DNA of 64,000 nt from Pardosa pseudoannulata (GCA_032207245.1 CM063503.1:59134817-59198816); one strand, 5' to 3'; counted from the stretch's first letter, positions 22,028 through 33,765 are shown. Program-made: numbers and translations. The notes: generated by a model not told the origin, from the sequence alone.

Positions 22028-24469
22028 TTAATATAAATCTATACTGTTATAAGGAAAAACTATACCAACTTTCATCAAATTCTTAATTAGTAGATACTGT
22101 ACTTTGGTAAAACTGACATTTAATGATCCAGCATCAACGTAATTTCTTACAGTAAATACAAAGTTAATAATTGCTAGTATATTTCTATTTACTTACACTA
22201 ATATATTTTGATTAAAAGGATTCCCAACTGTTATAATTTACTAAGAGACCTTTGGGGTCAAAGATTCTTTTAGCAAAAAAATTTCAGAAGAATTTTTGGA
22301 CCAGTTATGAGAATGGAATATGGAGAATATGTTTCAACTTTGAACTACATAAAACATTTAGAGAAAATAATTTTGTTAAAGTAATCAAATATTCACAGTT
22401 TGGATATATATACAGATACACTGATAAAACCCAGTCAAGAATAGGAACTTTCATTAAGCCCAATGAAAGAAGAAAAAAAGACATAGCTCTGTATGAGAAG
22501 GCTCAGTAATGTAGAACATTGGCTGAGAAATAATGACGTCAACCATTGGAGGATTATAGCTATAAACAAATCAAGATTGAAAAAACTGATTGAAACAGAC
22601 TTACCTGGATGGGCACCGGGTAAAGTACGTGAGAAGAAGTAATGTAAATAATAACCTAGAAATAAATAAAAATGACTATTTAAAAATATAGAAGTACTAA
22701 TTTTTCTAAATCTTTTTAATGCGTGTATTATTTTTAAATGTAACATATAGCAGATTTATATCAAGAAAACCCCTTATGAATACAATAAAAATGCTTATGA
22801 AAACTTTCTCAAAACTGAAAACTTCAATTTTGTGTATACATTTTTAATGTTTCCTTATAATGAAAACAAAAAGATAATAGAATAACTAAGTATAGTTAAA
22901 ATCTATTTGTAGAAAAAGAAAAAAAACATAAAATATTTTATTTCGTAAAGACACGAAATATGTTTTAGGTCAAACAATTGTTTTTCCTATTTGTATTAAA
23001 GTTTATTGTCTTCAATATTTGTTGAACTTTTACAGTTATTTACAAAATATTTTACTATAAATTGGTATTGTTAACCAAATTATACGGAAAGTATGAATAT
23101 TAATTACACCAATAAGAGTTTTTCTAAAGCAATATTTAGCACTGAGACTCTCGTATGTATATGTGAGATATCAAATATTAATCAAGATGATAAAGGAAAT
23201 CCTGTTTAAACTTTAAAATACTTTTAAAGTAGAAATTATAATTTTGATTTATACCTTTTTTTTTTTACAATTTTGTTGTGTTAAACTTAGTATAATTGTG
23301 TACTAAAATGACTTCAGTGCTCAAACAATCAAGTTGTAATTCAGCTTAAATTTAGCAAAATTTTATATATATTGTGTGTCTATATGCATGATCCAGTGAA
23401 AAAGGAATGAGTGTTTCAAACTTTAAACTTAAACAAATCTATTGAAAGCATACAAAAGTTTAAATATTTTCTTTCTTCATCTTTATCAGTTAAATCAGAT
23501 TCAGAGCATCAGTTAAAAGATTAATTTTTGTAATTGGAGGTTGAAATAAGCTTTCAATTTCCCTTTTATGATAAAAGAAGGGATGGAATTAACAACTTAT
23601 TTTACTGGAAAATACTGTGTAAATCTACTTTACTATCCATACAGATCCTGTTTGCAATCTTGAATACCTCCTACCATTTCAATTTAAAAGGACTATGCAA
23701 CCTGATTTTAACTTCAAATTTCTGTAATTAATCTTTTAACTTATCACTGGAAAAAGGAGAAAAAATCTTAAAATTTGAGTTTAAATATAACAGTAAATTT
23801 TTTTGTCACAGACAATTGGAATTTTTTGTTTTACGTTTTACTCGAAATACAAAAACAAGTTTTATTAAATATAATAATAAGAACAGGAGAACGTTTAAAA
23901 ACTTAGGTTTGTAATTTCCGGTAAAAGTTACTAAGTAAATGAAATAAAACATATCTAATATTGAAAATAATCCAGAATGAACATTGTATTAATTTTAATT
24001 ATTTATAAAGTAATCATTTCTCAGAACAAGTGATAAATATTGGTTACTGGAAAGTTATTCATGTAAATTATATTTTACCAGTTATTTAGAATTCTTACAG
24101 AAACAAATTTTTAGTGTTATTTTTGAGTGTGTGCTTAAGATTGAAATGATGATATAACCAATGGCATACATGAGAGAGGAAAGGGTTACAACTCGAAATA
24201 ACCATTCATTTTTAATATTTAATTTAACGATTACTCCTTGGCTAACACATTTGTATTATATTTATAATTCAAAGTAATAATAACAGTTGTGAAATAATTC
24301 AGTACAGAAGCAAAAACTGATATCAATATTTAATGCTTAAATAAAATTTGCATGGATATTCAACAAAATGAATTACAGTTTGATGTATAAATCTATAATT
24401 CATTTTCTGGAATACTAATATGTTTCTATTTAATGATCACCCTTATATATAAAGCCCGTTTAAAACATA

Positions 24470-24893
24470 GCTCAAAATTTTACGAGCAAGTTATTACAAT
24501 ATAGAAAAAGAACATTTAGGATTCATCGAAAAATTTTGAAAAATTCCCACTCTAATTCCAGTATACCATATGAACTTCATCGTAACTGAAGGTAAGTTAC
24601 TGGTACACTGAAGGGCTTGTTCATTTTGAAATGAAATATATTTTTTATATATGGCCTGTTACATTCAAGCCTGGCTATTGGTTACGTTTAAAATTTTACG
24701 AGTAAGTTATTACAATATAGAAGAACATTTAAGATTCAGCGAAAATTTTTGAAAAATTGCCACTCTAATTCCAGTGTACCGTATGAACTTCATCGTAACT
24801 GAAGGCGAGTTACTGGTACACTGAAGGGCTCGTTCATTTTGAAACGAAATATATTTTTTATATATGGCCTGTTACATTTAAGCCTGGCTATTG
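24470..24893 (+). repeat. Two-unit tandem repeat, ~213 bp unit
   Basis: Unit 1 (about 24,470-24,683) and unit 2 (24,684-24,893) are nearly identical: 'aaaattttacgagyaagtt' starts each and 'gcctggctattggtt' ends each. Copy B has a single diverged unit near 53,995-54,090, so the tandem arose in A after the split. Confidence 0.88.
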
Positions 24894-25062
24894 GTTGACA
24901 CTTGATACTGATGCATAATTTCAAACTAGTTGTCGGAAGTTAGCAGTTCAAAAATCTCCCTGTGACCAAATGCGACCTGACGAGATAATTGCGGGTGTGT
25001 CTGTGTGTGTAGGGGGGAGGGGATCATTCACCTAATGGGACCGATAACTCTGTGTTTGCTAA

Positions 25063-25112
25063 TTTGGAGTGGAGTGCTACGGTCTACTATTTTGTTACAC
25101 GAGGGCTATTGA
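25063..25112 (-). mobile_element. SINE family 1, truncated
   Basis: The tail segment 'ggagtgctacggtctac' through 'acacgagggct' matches the 3' part of the complete copy at 58,795-58,956, in the same inverted orientation. Confidence 0.65.
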
Positions 25113-25132
25113 TTAAATTATGTTTGAGTAAG

Positions 25133-25440
25133 GAGAAGCGGTAGCTCAGTCGGCAAATGCAGAGATCTCGAAATCGGTAGATAACGGAATCAAGGCTCGA
25201 ACTAGCCTAAGTACCGCCGTGTTCACTAATTGCGACTGGGACACGTAAAATATGTTCGTGATCGCAATGCTCTCCAAGGTTTCAAATGATACCTCTGGAG
25301 GTGTCAAGCCAAACCTGGGGTCTCCTGCTTCTTAATTTCTAGTAACCAGCGGGGGTAATGTTACTCGTGTCCGTAACATACCATGAGCTACACGTACACA
25401 TGGGGGGGCTAAATGACTAACAGTTTCTCGTCTTAAGGGA
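25133..25440 (+). mobile_element. SINE family 2 (tRNA-derived)
   Basis: A tRNA-like head 'agcggtagctcagtcggcaa' (A-box) and 'ggctcgaact' (decayed B-box) is followed by a body with 'gataC.tctggaggtg.ca' and 'aaccagcgggggtaatgtta'. It matches the minus-strand copy at 31,321-31,626 and the copy at 54,190-54,465. The last is in the equivalent place of copy B, so this insertion predates the duplication. Confidence 0.75.
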
Positions 25441-25930
25441 AATGCTTAACAGGCAAGTGCCCAACATCAGAAAAAATAAAAAAGGGTTTGTATATGTTTT
25501 TTTTTTATTATTATTATTTTAATGTTAAAAAGCAATATAATAAACTCCAGGAGTTCGGAAGAAGGGCGAGGGGTGCATTGCCGTCAAGACATGAAAATGC
25601 TACTAGATGTTATTTGATTAATTGTTTAAAGCAAATATTAGTTTTAAATAGTTCCCAACACTGTTCTATACGACTTTTTTTCTTTTCATTTTGACAGTTT
25701 CTCATTTAGAGATCAGCCTATGAATTTTTATTTTTATTTTGTATGTGTATGATGGGGGATTTCGCAAACAAACTATTACACAAGCACGCTGATTTTCAGC
25801 TGTAGGTAGTGAAACATAAATTTCTGTGACTCTGGGAAATACCGTTGTGAAATCTTTAAGCATTGTATAACAGAGGCGCTTTATCTAGAATACGTTAACC
25901 TAATTTTTACTTTCTTGGGAGAAATAAAGG

Positions 25931-26109
25931 TTTGGCTTGGTTTCGAGCTCTACGGTCCACTTTTATGCAACACGAGTGCTAATGAGACCGACACCTACTG
26001 CTTAAAGCCGATTCCGAAGGGCTACGAACATACATGCTACAGTGAGATTCGAACCCGCGAACTCCGTTTCCTTAGACTAGAACCCTAACCATTCGGCCAT
26101 CGTTCGGCT
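25931..26109 (-). mobile_element. SINE family 1 (tRNA-derived), near complete
   Basis: On the minus strand it starts with a tRNA-like head (GGCCGAATGGTTAGGGT as A-box region, GGGTTCGAATC as B-box), continues through the family core (GTATGTTCGTAGCCCTTCGG, GGCTTTAAGCAGTAGGTG) and ends with GGACCGTAGAGCTCGAAACC. It is not at the matching place in copy B. Confidence 0.8.
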
Positions 26110-26990
26110 GGGAAAAGTGAAGGAAAATTTGTAATCTAGAAGATTTTACGGTTTTAGATTTTAACCAAAAACACCCATTTTGACCAAGCATTAATATATT
26201 TTGATAAGTTCCTGTACACAAGGAAACTTTTATATTGAAACTTTAAATAACCATTCAGTTTTTCTGAATGAATTTTGACTAGTTTCAACATGACGCCTGT
26301 GCACACGTAAGTATCCATCTCGCATAACTCAAAAACGATTAGCCGTCAAATGGTAAAATTTTATATTTAGAACTCTTACAGCATTTAGTTGCGCACCTCA
26401 TTTTGTGATAGCAATCGGAACTGTATATAACAAGAAGTTCAATATAACGTATGTTAACGCCACCGGTCAGAACTCAAAAACAATTAGCTGTAGAACGCCG
26501 AATGTTTGTACTTAGGAATGTTGTAACATCTAGCTGTTCGCCTCCATTTTGATTATAATTCACACTCTATACAACGAAAATCGTCATTATAACGTACTTT
26601 AACGTTTATAACAATGCAACAGAAATATTTCGACATATTCTATGCTGTCCCTTGCATCACACTATTTATTATATACGTTGTAAACATTTGCACCATGAAT
26701 GATTCATTGTGTTCTCTACGGGATTGAAACAATGCTTTCCTTAAACAGACAAGTACATGCGATAATACAAATTATTTACATAGAATAATTTTAAAATTAT
26801 ATTATTTCACAACTTCTTGCTACGTAATAAAACAAGCATCCTAATCCTGAAAAATTTCGGCTTATAGCAAAATATTTATATAACGAAAAAATATCAACGG
26901 TTATTAGTGCTGCATGCCACCGCTATATTACTGCCTATAATTAAGCTCGACTAACAAAACACCGTATTCAAAATCTTGAATCCAAAAATT

Positions 26991-27141
26991 GACCGAATGG
27001 GTAGGGCGTTGCTCTTCGGTTTGCCGGTTCGAGTCCTGCTGACGGCATGAATCCTCGTAGCCGTTCGAAATCGGATTTAAGCAGTAGGTCTCGGTCTCTT
27101 TATCACCCGTGTAACAAAACATAAGATCTTAGCACCCCAAA
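26991..27141 (+). mobile_element. SINE family 1, old copy
   Basis: Head 'gaccgaatgggtagggcgtt', B-box 'ccggttcgagtcc', core 'tcgtagccgttcg' and 'tttaagcagtaggtctcgg', and tail 'gatcttagcaccccaaa'. The same insertion is at 55,348-55,495 in copy B, so it predates the duplication. Confidence 0.75.
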
Positions 27142-27991
27142 ATTAACATCTGGAAATAGTTAGCATTTGTTTTACATACCTAGCTATGTTCTTCCCCAAG
27201 TATACTTTGGTTTTGGAAAAATTAAAGATTTTTTATAAAATAAAGTTAAGCATTTGTTTTAAAAAATTCAATATTTATCTAACGTACTGCAAACAGACTT
27301 TACAACACAAATTGAGATTTTTTACTAAATTTTGTATTTTTGTAAACAATAAGTACTAGATATAATTCATGTATTTGAATTTGAAAAAGTATTAGAAACT
27401 TCACAATATTTTTTACAAGAAGCTAAAATGCTATTTGAAAATTATATGCTATGTACTATAAATACCAAATAAAGTAAAAATACAATATCAAAAGTAGAAG
27501 GGGATTCATTTTACCATTATAATACACTTAGATTGAAAATTTGAAATCAATATGTACAATACTTTATTTAAATTGCGTGAAAATTAAAAAAAAAAAAACC
27601 TCTCATTTTGAGTAAAACGCATGTAATGTTAAAAACGCAAATATTTTCTTATTCGTGCTTATTCCTATTATTATTCTTACAATTAAAATAGTTGTATGCG
27701 TTCTAATGTAAACTTTTTGAATTTCTACATCAAATACGAAGAAGCAACGTATAGTTCAATTAGTGAAGAATTTTGGTGTGGTTTAATTGATTAAAAAATC
27801 TATAGAATGAAAAGTTTAAATAGAAATACTCAAAATATATGCTTTATGCATCCCAATTAAAATGAGCTAATAAAATCCAACCAAAAGAAAAAATTATTTC
27901 TTTACATAGATTGCCGAAAATCAACAAAAAATAGGTACAATTAATATCGCGATGAATAAGAACAGTAATGCAGAAAAATTCCACACTACAT

Positions 27992-28152
27992 TCTACTGAT
28001 TATAATTGAAAGAAAGTTCTAACTAGAATATACCGTATTCTGTAGCCGGATTTAGGCCTATTAGTCTGATCTGCGTCGGAAACAACGTACGTTTACGTTA
28101 TGTGTAGTTCAACAGAAAATACCGATATCAACTCACCCCAATGAAGAAAATA
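27992..28152. promoter_or_regulatory. Highly conserved non-coding block, copy A
   Basis: Roughly 160 bp that differs from 56,108-56,267 at only about five positions (97%), while flanking sequence in both copies is nearer 80%. It lies about 650-800 bp into intron 1 downstream of the inferred ZF-A start. It contains the palindromic core 'aacgtacgtttacgtta' and, read on the minus strand, a GGGGTGAGT string that fits a splice donor. Long frames are absent; a short plus-strand frame ending STENTDINSPQ is open in both. It may be an enhancer, an alternative first exon or another RNA-level element. Confidence 0.6.
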
Positions 28153-28758
28153 TTCATAAAGTCCCAGACATAATCAAAACATTATTTTGAACATCATTAG
28201 ACTTCAAAATACTCTTGAATTAAATCTTTCTTGTTTAAACGATCTACCTCGACTTACAGTATATTGATAGCTCAAAAATTATGCGTCATACGTCAATGAT
28301 TAATTTTCTGTGGCGAAATCAAAACTCTAGTTAGTGATTTACGATCTTTTAACAGTAAAGTATGGTATTATTAATATACATCAAATACTAAGATTTATAA
28401 AACTGTACATCGTTAAGTGCTTTTGAGTACTTCCTTTAAGTTCAAAGATTAAGTGCAACTCATAAGTATGTAGGATATGACTGTTAATAAACAAATGAAA
28501 TGATAGTTCTTTTCTAATATATTTTTAATAAATCAATGAACGAAGCACTTACAGACTTTATATAAAACTGAAGAACTTACGAAACAAAACTTGATGGATT
28601 AAACTTTCGTTTTCTTGTTAATATACGGAAATTCTGAATGATATTACGAAGTTTTTTACTCTTTGTTTCAAGTATGAATATTATTAATATGGTTAAAGTA
28701 TTAAGATTATGATAAAACAAAATCAAAGATAAATTTAAGAGACCTGAAATTTACTTAC

Positions 28759-28796
28759 CACTCTTTCGGAATCTGGATCTTCCAAAAACACGAACT
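28759..28796 (-). other. Inferred first exon (5' UTR) of ZF-A
   Basis: The exon runs from an initiator-like TCAGT (A at 28,796) to a strong donor, G|GTAAGT (donor 28,753-28,758). It has no ATG. The donor is conserved in copy B as G|GTGAGT at 56,874-56,879. It lies on the same strand as the ZF coding exon, whose start codon follows an acceptor. Confidence 0.5.
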
Positions 28797-28827
28797 GAGA
28801 ACGAAATGAAGTTTGCCGAACTTTATA
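28796..28827 (-). promoter_or_regulatory. Core promoter (TATA + initiator) of ZF-A
   Basis: TATAAAG occupies 28,821-28,827 on the minus strand. TCAGT, the arthropod initiator consensus, has its A 31 nt downstream at 28,796, the textbook spacing. Flanking DNA ('cagttacagttaa.agtatga' just upstream on this strand) is also kept in copy B. Confidence 0.55.
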
Positions 28828-29379
28828 GACCGTTATTCGCAGTTACAGTTAACAGTATGACGTTGCTGTTTAAAATAATGTATTCCATTTTCTGTTTCTC
28901 TTTTCTCGTTTATTAATTATGGTTTTTCATAACTTTAATTCATAACAAAGTATATTTTAATTTTCTTATTATTTTTCTATTTTTCACAGTATAAAACTTT
29001 GCATGCAGTTTACGGGTCGCCTTTTAAATATTTGCATATTTAGAAAAGTCGAGTTATTTTAGAAAATAGGAAAATTATTACGCCTGTTGGGTTTTAATTT
29101 ATAAAGTATTGCGGTTTTTAGAAAATATATCATTTATTCATTAATATATTTAGAATATAAACCATTAAATAATACTTAAAACTATTTCTATTAACACAAG
29201 TATAATACAAAGGAAATAAATATATATATAAATCAGATTATGAAAGTGATTTGGTAATAATAAATGTTAAGAACTTAATAACATCTTTATTGTTTCAATG
29301 GAAAATTAATTTTCCCTTTTGTGTAGGAATTAGCTTCTCTGTTGCTGGCACTGTGTTGTGATTTGTATAAATTTCGTGA

Positions 29380-30565
29380 ATCATTCACACAATCACTTCA
29401 CAATGAAAACTATTTAAAATAATGTTTTCTATTGTACTTATATTTTGCTGCGTTTTAGGAATTCCAGAATATTGTCACATTTAGATTATCGGGATTGCAA
29501 CTTATTTTCATTGTAGGCTCTGATATTACAGCTCTTTTATATGGATTTAAAAATTTTTTTTTTTTCTTGTTAGAAATGGTATTACATTATTTATAATATG
29601 TTTGCAGTCTGCACAAGAAAATCCAACTGTCGAACTGAACAAGGATTTGGATTCCTTCAAATAAAAAAAAAATTAATAAAATTATTTTCAGAGCAAAGAA
29701 GACTACAGAATGTAGAAGAGGAATTATTCACAAATCTATTCTATTTTCGCATAGCTTGGTTTCCTATAGTACAAATAAAGTGTATAGTCACTTTTGCATT
29801 TAGTTTAGAATTTTTCAATGAATGTGCAATAAGAGTAGAGAGTTGTACGATTTTATAAACTTTTTCCATGAGCAAATAAATAGTATGCAAAAGTAAAGAG
29901 TATCATAATATATAAAATTAAAGAGAACTATTCAAATGACAGATTTCAGTATATGAGGTTAAAATCCATGAAAATTATAAAAACATAGAATCAGAAATAG
30001 GAAAGCTGAAACTGTTGTAAGGAGTTTATTAATTTCAAGTCTCAATGAAAAATATGGAGGAGTTTCGAGAGAATTCCATTTTCAGATTGAGACAAAACCA
30101 TACTTAATTACGAATTTTTTCATAATTTGTATAAAGCAACGGGAGTTTTAGCATAAGAACTGGAATATACGTGTATTTCATTATAATTATAGCTATACGA
30201 ATAACAACATTATAAATGACTCATATGTGGTAGTACTGCAAGGATCTAATATATTAGAAGAAAAAAGAATCATGCTATAGCTGGCTCCAGATAGTAGCAT
30301 TTATTATTTTGAGAATGTGAACATTATTAACGGGCTGACAAGAGCAATGTCTGTCTCTGGTTTGTTTAAATAATGTAAAAATTTTGTTCAAAGGTAAAAT
30401 TGTAAAATAAAAATCTGGGAATTTTGAAGCAAAGGGGAAAACGCGAATTTTAGGAAGATATGGGGAAATTTTGAAATTTTGTGGGAAAAAAAATATTTTA
30501 AAAATTCTAAGTAAATAGCGCATTGTTTACACACATAACGGATAATTTTAATTCAAGATAGTAAT
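29380..30565. other. AT-rich spacer, nothing recognised
   Basis: No match to copy B, no repeats with clear ends, and no protein-like frame. The 86-codon frame at 29,598-29,858 and the 82-codon one at 30,275-30,523 are Phe/Lys/Ile-rich with no motif. Confidence 0.5.
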
Positions 30566-30569
30566 CGCA

Positions 30570-30640
30570 ATAGACTCGGCTCGTGGTCTGGGTATGGCCT
30601 AGTGATCAGAGTGCCGGTTCTAGTGTAGCATGAACCCAGC
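30570..30640 (+). repeat. tRNA-like SINE head fragment
   Basis: 'tggtctgggtatggcctagt' followed by 'gatcagagtgccgg' resembles a tRNA 5' half. It abuts the Tc1 fragment and no B-box follows. It could be a third SINE type. Confidence 0.3.
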
Positions 30641-30790
30641 GGATGAGGGCCATCGGTTGGGTGCAGTTCTTCCGAATTTCTCTGGACAGCACTCGTCGGT
30701 CTCTATCTCCCTGTTTCGTTGGTCTGCCGTCTCTGGGCACATTCCAATAACCACCACTCACCTTCCACTTCTTAATCTTCCTGTACACCC
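30640..30790 (-). pseudogene. Tc1-type transposase fragment
   Basis: The minus strand reads IKKWKVSGGYWNVPRDGRPT, then GDRDRRVLSREIRKN and TQPMALIR. This matches the second helix-turn-helix and GRP motif of the Tc1 element at 32,225-33,440 ([39 protein letters not shown]). Only about 50 codons survive. Confidence 0.75.
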
Positions 30791-31320
30791 AGAGAAAGTA
30801 GAGGATGAATACATGGGTTTGAAAATATTTTCGGTATGAGCTTGGCAAGAGGAAAAGAGTTACATTATCGGGAGAAGAATCTCCGCTCCTGAGTGTGATC
30901 CAAAACTCGGGGAATTTTCTAGCATTCAACAAAAAACATCTCACATTCGTCATAATAGGTGCTATAGAGCAAGGTATCAAAACACAACAGACTAACATGC
31001 TGTTATTACTTTTATAATAAAACCTTCCTATGCATTTCCTTTTAATGAATATTATAGCATATTATTCCTGATTTATTGTTGGAAAATCGTCCAGAGTCAC
31101 AGGCTACCACTTTTCTTTCAGTAGGCCATTTCAAACTATGATATCGTCAGCCTATTATATCAGCTTCTTTTTAAAATAACACACACACAAAATCTGCATG
31201 CAGGTGCTTGATTTTCTAAGAACGGGCCAGCTTCCTTCAATCAGAATTTTAGTCTTCCTTGAAAATATTTTTTTCCAATGCAGCAGGCGATATAGACATT
31301 ATCTGAACAATACTGTCAAC

Positions 31321-31626
31321 ATGTTACTCATTTAGCATCAACCGGGGAGCACGCGTAGTTTAAGGTGTGCTATGGACTCGAGTAACCTTAACCCCGCTGG
31401 GTTCTTGTAATTTAGAAACAGGGACCAAGCAGAAGACCCCCAGGCTTGGCCTGCCACCCCCAGAGGTATTGATTGAGAACTTGGAGGACATTATGACCAC
31501 GAACATATTTTACATGCCCTAGCCACCTTTAGTGAACAAGGCGGATCTTAGGCCGGCTCCACACCCGAACCCGCAACCTTTCAGTTACGAGATCGCTGCC
31601 TTTGCCGACTGAGCTACCGCTGCTCT
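31321..31626 (-). mobile_element. SINE family 2 (tRNA-derived), best copy
   Basis: On the minus strand it opens with a tRNA-like head: GCGGTAGCTCAGTCGGCAAA (A-box), CTCGTAACTGAAAGG (anticodon arm region) and TTGCGGGTTCGGG (B-box). A body of about 230 bp shared with 25,133-25,440 follows. It is the least decayed of three copies in the window. Confidence 0.8.
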
Positions 31627-31639
31627 TTTCTTGAAAATA

Positions 31640-32215
31640 AGCATTATAAATAATGGCGTTTTGAATGTTTTGGATTATTAATAGGGCTAGAGAAGGAACT
31701 GTTTCCGCTAACTGAAACACACCAGTTATGTGATAAGTAATATCCAGATAAGTGAAAATAGAGGAAAAAATATTTTATTTGGGTGATATTCTCTAACAGG
31801 ACAGAAGTCAAAATGATAGGAATGCATGTGGTTCCGACCGTTCGACCAAGGAATAAGCCTGCAAAGAGTCGTGTGTTCAAACAGTTTACCGCAGATCGCA
31901 AATAGCATGAAGTTGTAAATGGAAACCAGATAACCAGCTTTATTGAGCTTTCGGATTTAAATGGTGGGGAATAAGTATGTATGACAATAAGCCCACAGCT
32001 CTGGGTCCATATCTGAACTCAAATAAAAAATACAGGAAATGAAAATTTCGGTGAGGAGTTTGAATAGGACAGTCCTTAAGAAACCGCCACCTACCGATAA
32101 CCAGCTTATTCAAGAGGTAAATGCAGTGAAATGAATATAACAAAACAGGAATATGAGCTTAAAAACTTCCCCATAGGCAAAGAATATGGACTGAACAGAG
32201 TAGGATGATCGTATC
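31640..32215. other. Spacer, nothing recognised
   Basis: No open frame with motifs. 'gataaccagctt.att.a' recurs at 31,928 and 32,096, too short to define a repeat. Confidence 0.45.
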
Positions 32216-32224
32216 TAATGACTA

Positions 32225-33440
32225 CACTGTCTACTAATAAGTATTTGGACACCTATGCAAATGACGATATCGGCAGTCCTGAGGTACGTCACGGCCTTCG
32301 TCGATATACATCGTGTAGGAAACAGCATCGGCATTAGTCGCATTCCAGATGCCTCGCAGTTCGGAGCTCTCTGATTTTGAGAAAGTTATGATTCTCGGGT
32401 ATCACAAATGTGGCCGATCCTTAAGGGACATATCTAGCGATCTCAAGTACCCAAAATCGTCAGTGCCCTATGGGATTAAGAAGTGGAAGGTGAGCGATGA
32501 TTGTCGAAATGTGCCCCGGGTCGGCAGACCATCAACACTGGGAGATAGATACCTACGAGTGTTGTCCAGAAAAATTCGGAAGAACCACACCCAGCCGATG
32601 GCCCTCATCCGCGAGGAGTTTCAACAGGCATTGCGGAGTATTATTTCAATGAATACCATCCGTAAGGAAGCACATCTGCTTGGTTTTCATGGTCGTGTTG
32701 CTAACTATAAGCCTTTATCACAAAGTACAACGAGCTGCTCGGTTAATGTGGTTCAAAGCACATCGAAATTGCACAGTAGATCAGTGGACACGGGTTCTTT
32801 GGGGCGACAAATCAAGGTTCACCCTTTACCGCTCGAATGGCAGGGTCTGGGTCTGGCGTCTGCCTGGAGACGTCTCCTGCCAGAATGCATTGTGCCAACA
32901 GTCAAGTTCGGCGGAGGGGGAATTATAGTCTGGGGGTGTTTCTCCTAGTATGGACTGGGACCCTTGGTCCCCATTCATAGTAAGCTGAATGCCGATGCCT
33001 TACTGCACTATTTTGGATGACAATGTGCTTCCTACGTTGTGGTAGTTTTACGGTTTGGACCCCTGTTACTTTCAGGACGACAATGCCAGTTGTCATGTTT
33101 CGAGGTTAACCAAGGCTTGGTATAGTGCCAATGGAGTTCATTGAATGGACTGGTCTGCCCAGAGCCCAGACCTGAAACCTATCGAGAACCTCTGGGACGA
33201 GTTGGATTGCCGAATTACGGGGTGCACTACCCGTCCAAAATCGGTGAAGGAACTTGTATATCTACTCCAAGCCGAGTCGAAGACAAAACCACTAGCTGTA
33301 ATACAAAGACTTGTGAAAAATATGCCCCGGAGGGTTCACGCTGTAATTACTTCTCGTGGAGGCTCTACCAACTATTGATTTTGAATAAAGTTAGTTTTCT
33401 TCTCTATCACAAGTGTCCAAATACTTATTGGTAGACAGTG
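32225..33440 (+). mobile_element. Tc1-type DNA transposon
   Basis: The element is 1,216 bp with inverted repeats 'cactgtctactaataagt' and the complement of the right end, matching for about 30 bp apart from one or two changes. TA flanks both ends (32,223-32,224 and 33,441-33,442). It encodes one decayed transposase. It sits in the spacer between the two duplication copies. Confidence 0.92.
32349..33379 (+). pseudogene. Tc1 transposase, broken
   Basis: It begins [20 protein letters not shown] (first HTH), then the second HTH and GRP box ([18 protein letters not shown]), then [19 protein letters not shown] frameshift near 32,720 moves the frame to [27 protein letters not shown] (first catalytic Asp) and a shift back gives [14 protein letters not shown], then a stop. 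The second Asp is in FQDDNASCHVS (about 33,073). The third, catalytic Glu is in SPDLKPIENLWDE (near 33,190); an in-frame TGA precedes MDWSAQSPD. All DDE residues are readable but the frame is broken at least three times. Confidence 0.88.
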
Positions 33441-33604
33441 TATTCGATCGTAAACTCCGATAGTTCCTTTGAATAAAGGTGAAAGATTAAGAAAATACAA
33501 ATTAAGAATGATGCATCAGGTACCAGCTGGAGCAAAAGAGATCACTTTACTAGTTAAGAGCTTAAATCATGTCAGTTATGGTTCTTGATACGATATCACC
33601 CAGC

Positions 33605-33765
33605 TAGCAACGTTACGTTGGGCCAACGTTGTACTGCATTAGTTGGAGCAACGTTGATATAACATGTTGGCCAACCGTTGGCCAACGGTTGGTTAATGGT
33701 TGGCTAATGGTGATTGTTTACATATTGCCAACGCAATACTACGATGGGCCAACGGAATGCCAACG
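33605..33765. repeat. Clustered CCAACGTTGG-type palindromes
   Basis: Within 160 bp the motif family 'gttggccaac', 'ccaacgttg' and 'ggccaacg' occurs about ten times in both orientations, for example 'gttggccaaccgttggccaa' at about 33,664. The tract would fold extensively. No element ends or TSD are seen. Confidence 0.6.

Larger units (their letters stand above)
15393..28796 (-). other. Gene model ZF-A (promoter to poly(A) signal)
   Basis: This is an inferred transcription unit on the minus strand: TATA box at 28,821-28,827, start near 28,796, first non-coding exon 28,759-28,796, intron 28,758-16,098 (about 12.7 kb), coding exon with its own start at 16,097, and AATAAA at 15,393-15,398. All four landmarks recur in the same order in copy B. 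Extra small exons in the intron cannot be excluded, and the join of exon 1 to the coding exon is inferred from conservation, not transcript data. Confidence 0.5.
21290..29380. repeat. Segmental duplication copy A, block 3 (ZF-A upstream intron and promoter)
   Basis: Collinear with 45,090-45,220 plus 51,170-57,540. Landmarks include 'agattttacatgt' (21,300; 45,098), 'gaagttttacac' (21,492; 51,240), 'gatccagcatcaac' (22,125; 52,069), the ancient SINEs at 25,133 and 26,991, the conserved block at 27,992 and the promoter at 28,821. Confidence 0.88.

Noticed and set aside
25133..25205. True tRNA genes at the tRNA-like heads (25,133, 26,991, 31,560, 48,104, 58,880, 60,345)
   Set aside because: Acceptor and anticodon stems do not pair well, and each head is followed by a shared non-tRNA body and flanking duplications, so they are SINEs.
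29598..29858. 86-codon frame as a host gene
   Set aside because: Phe/Ile/Lys-rich with no domain, and outside the duplicated region, so conservation cannot be tested.
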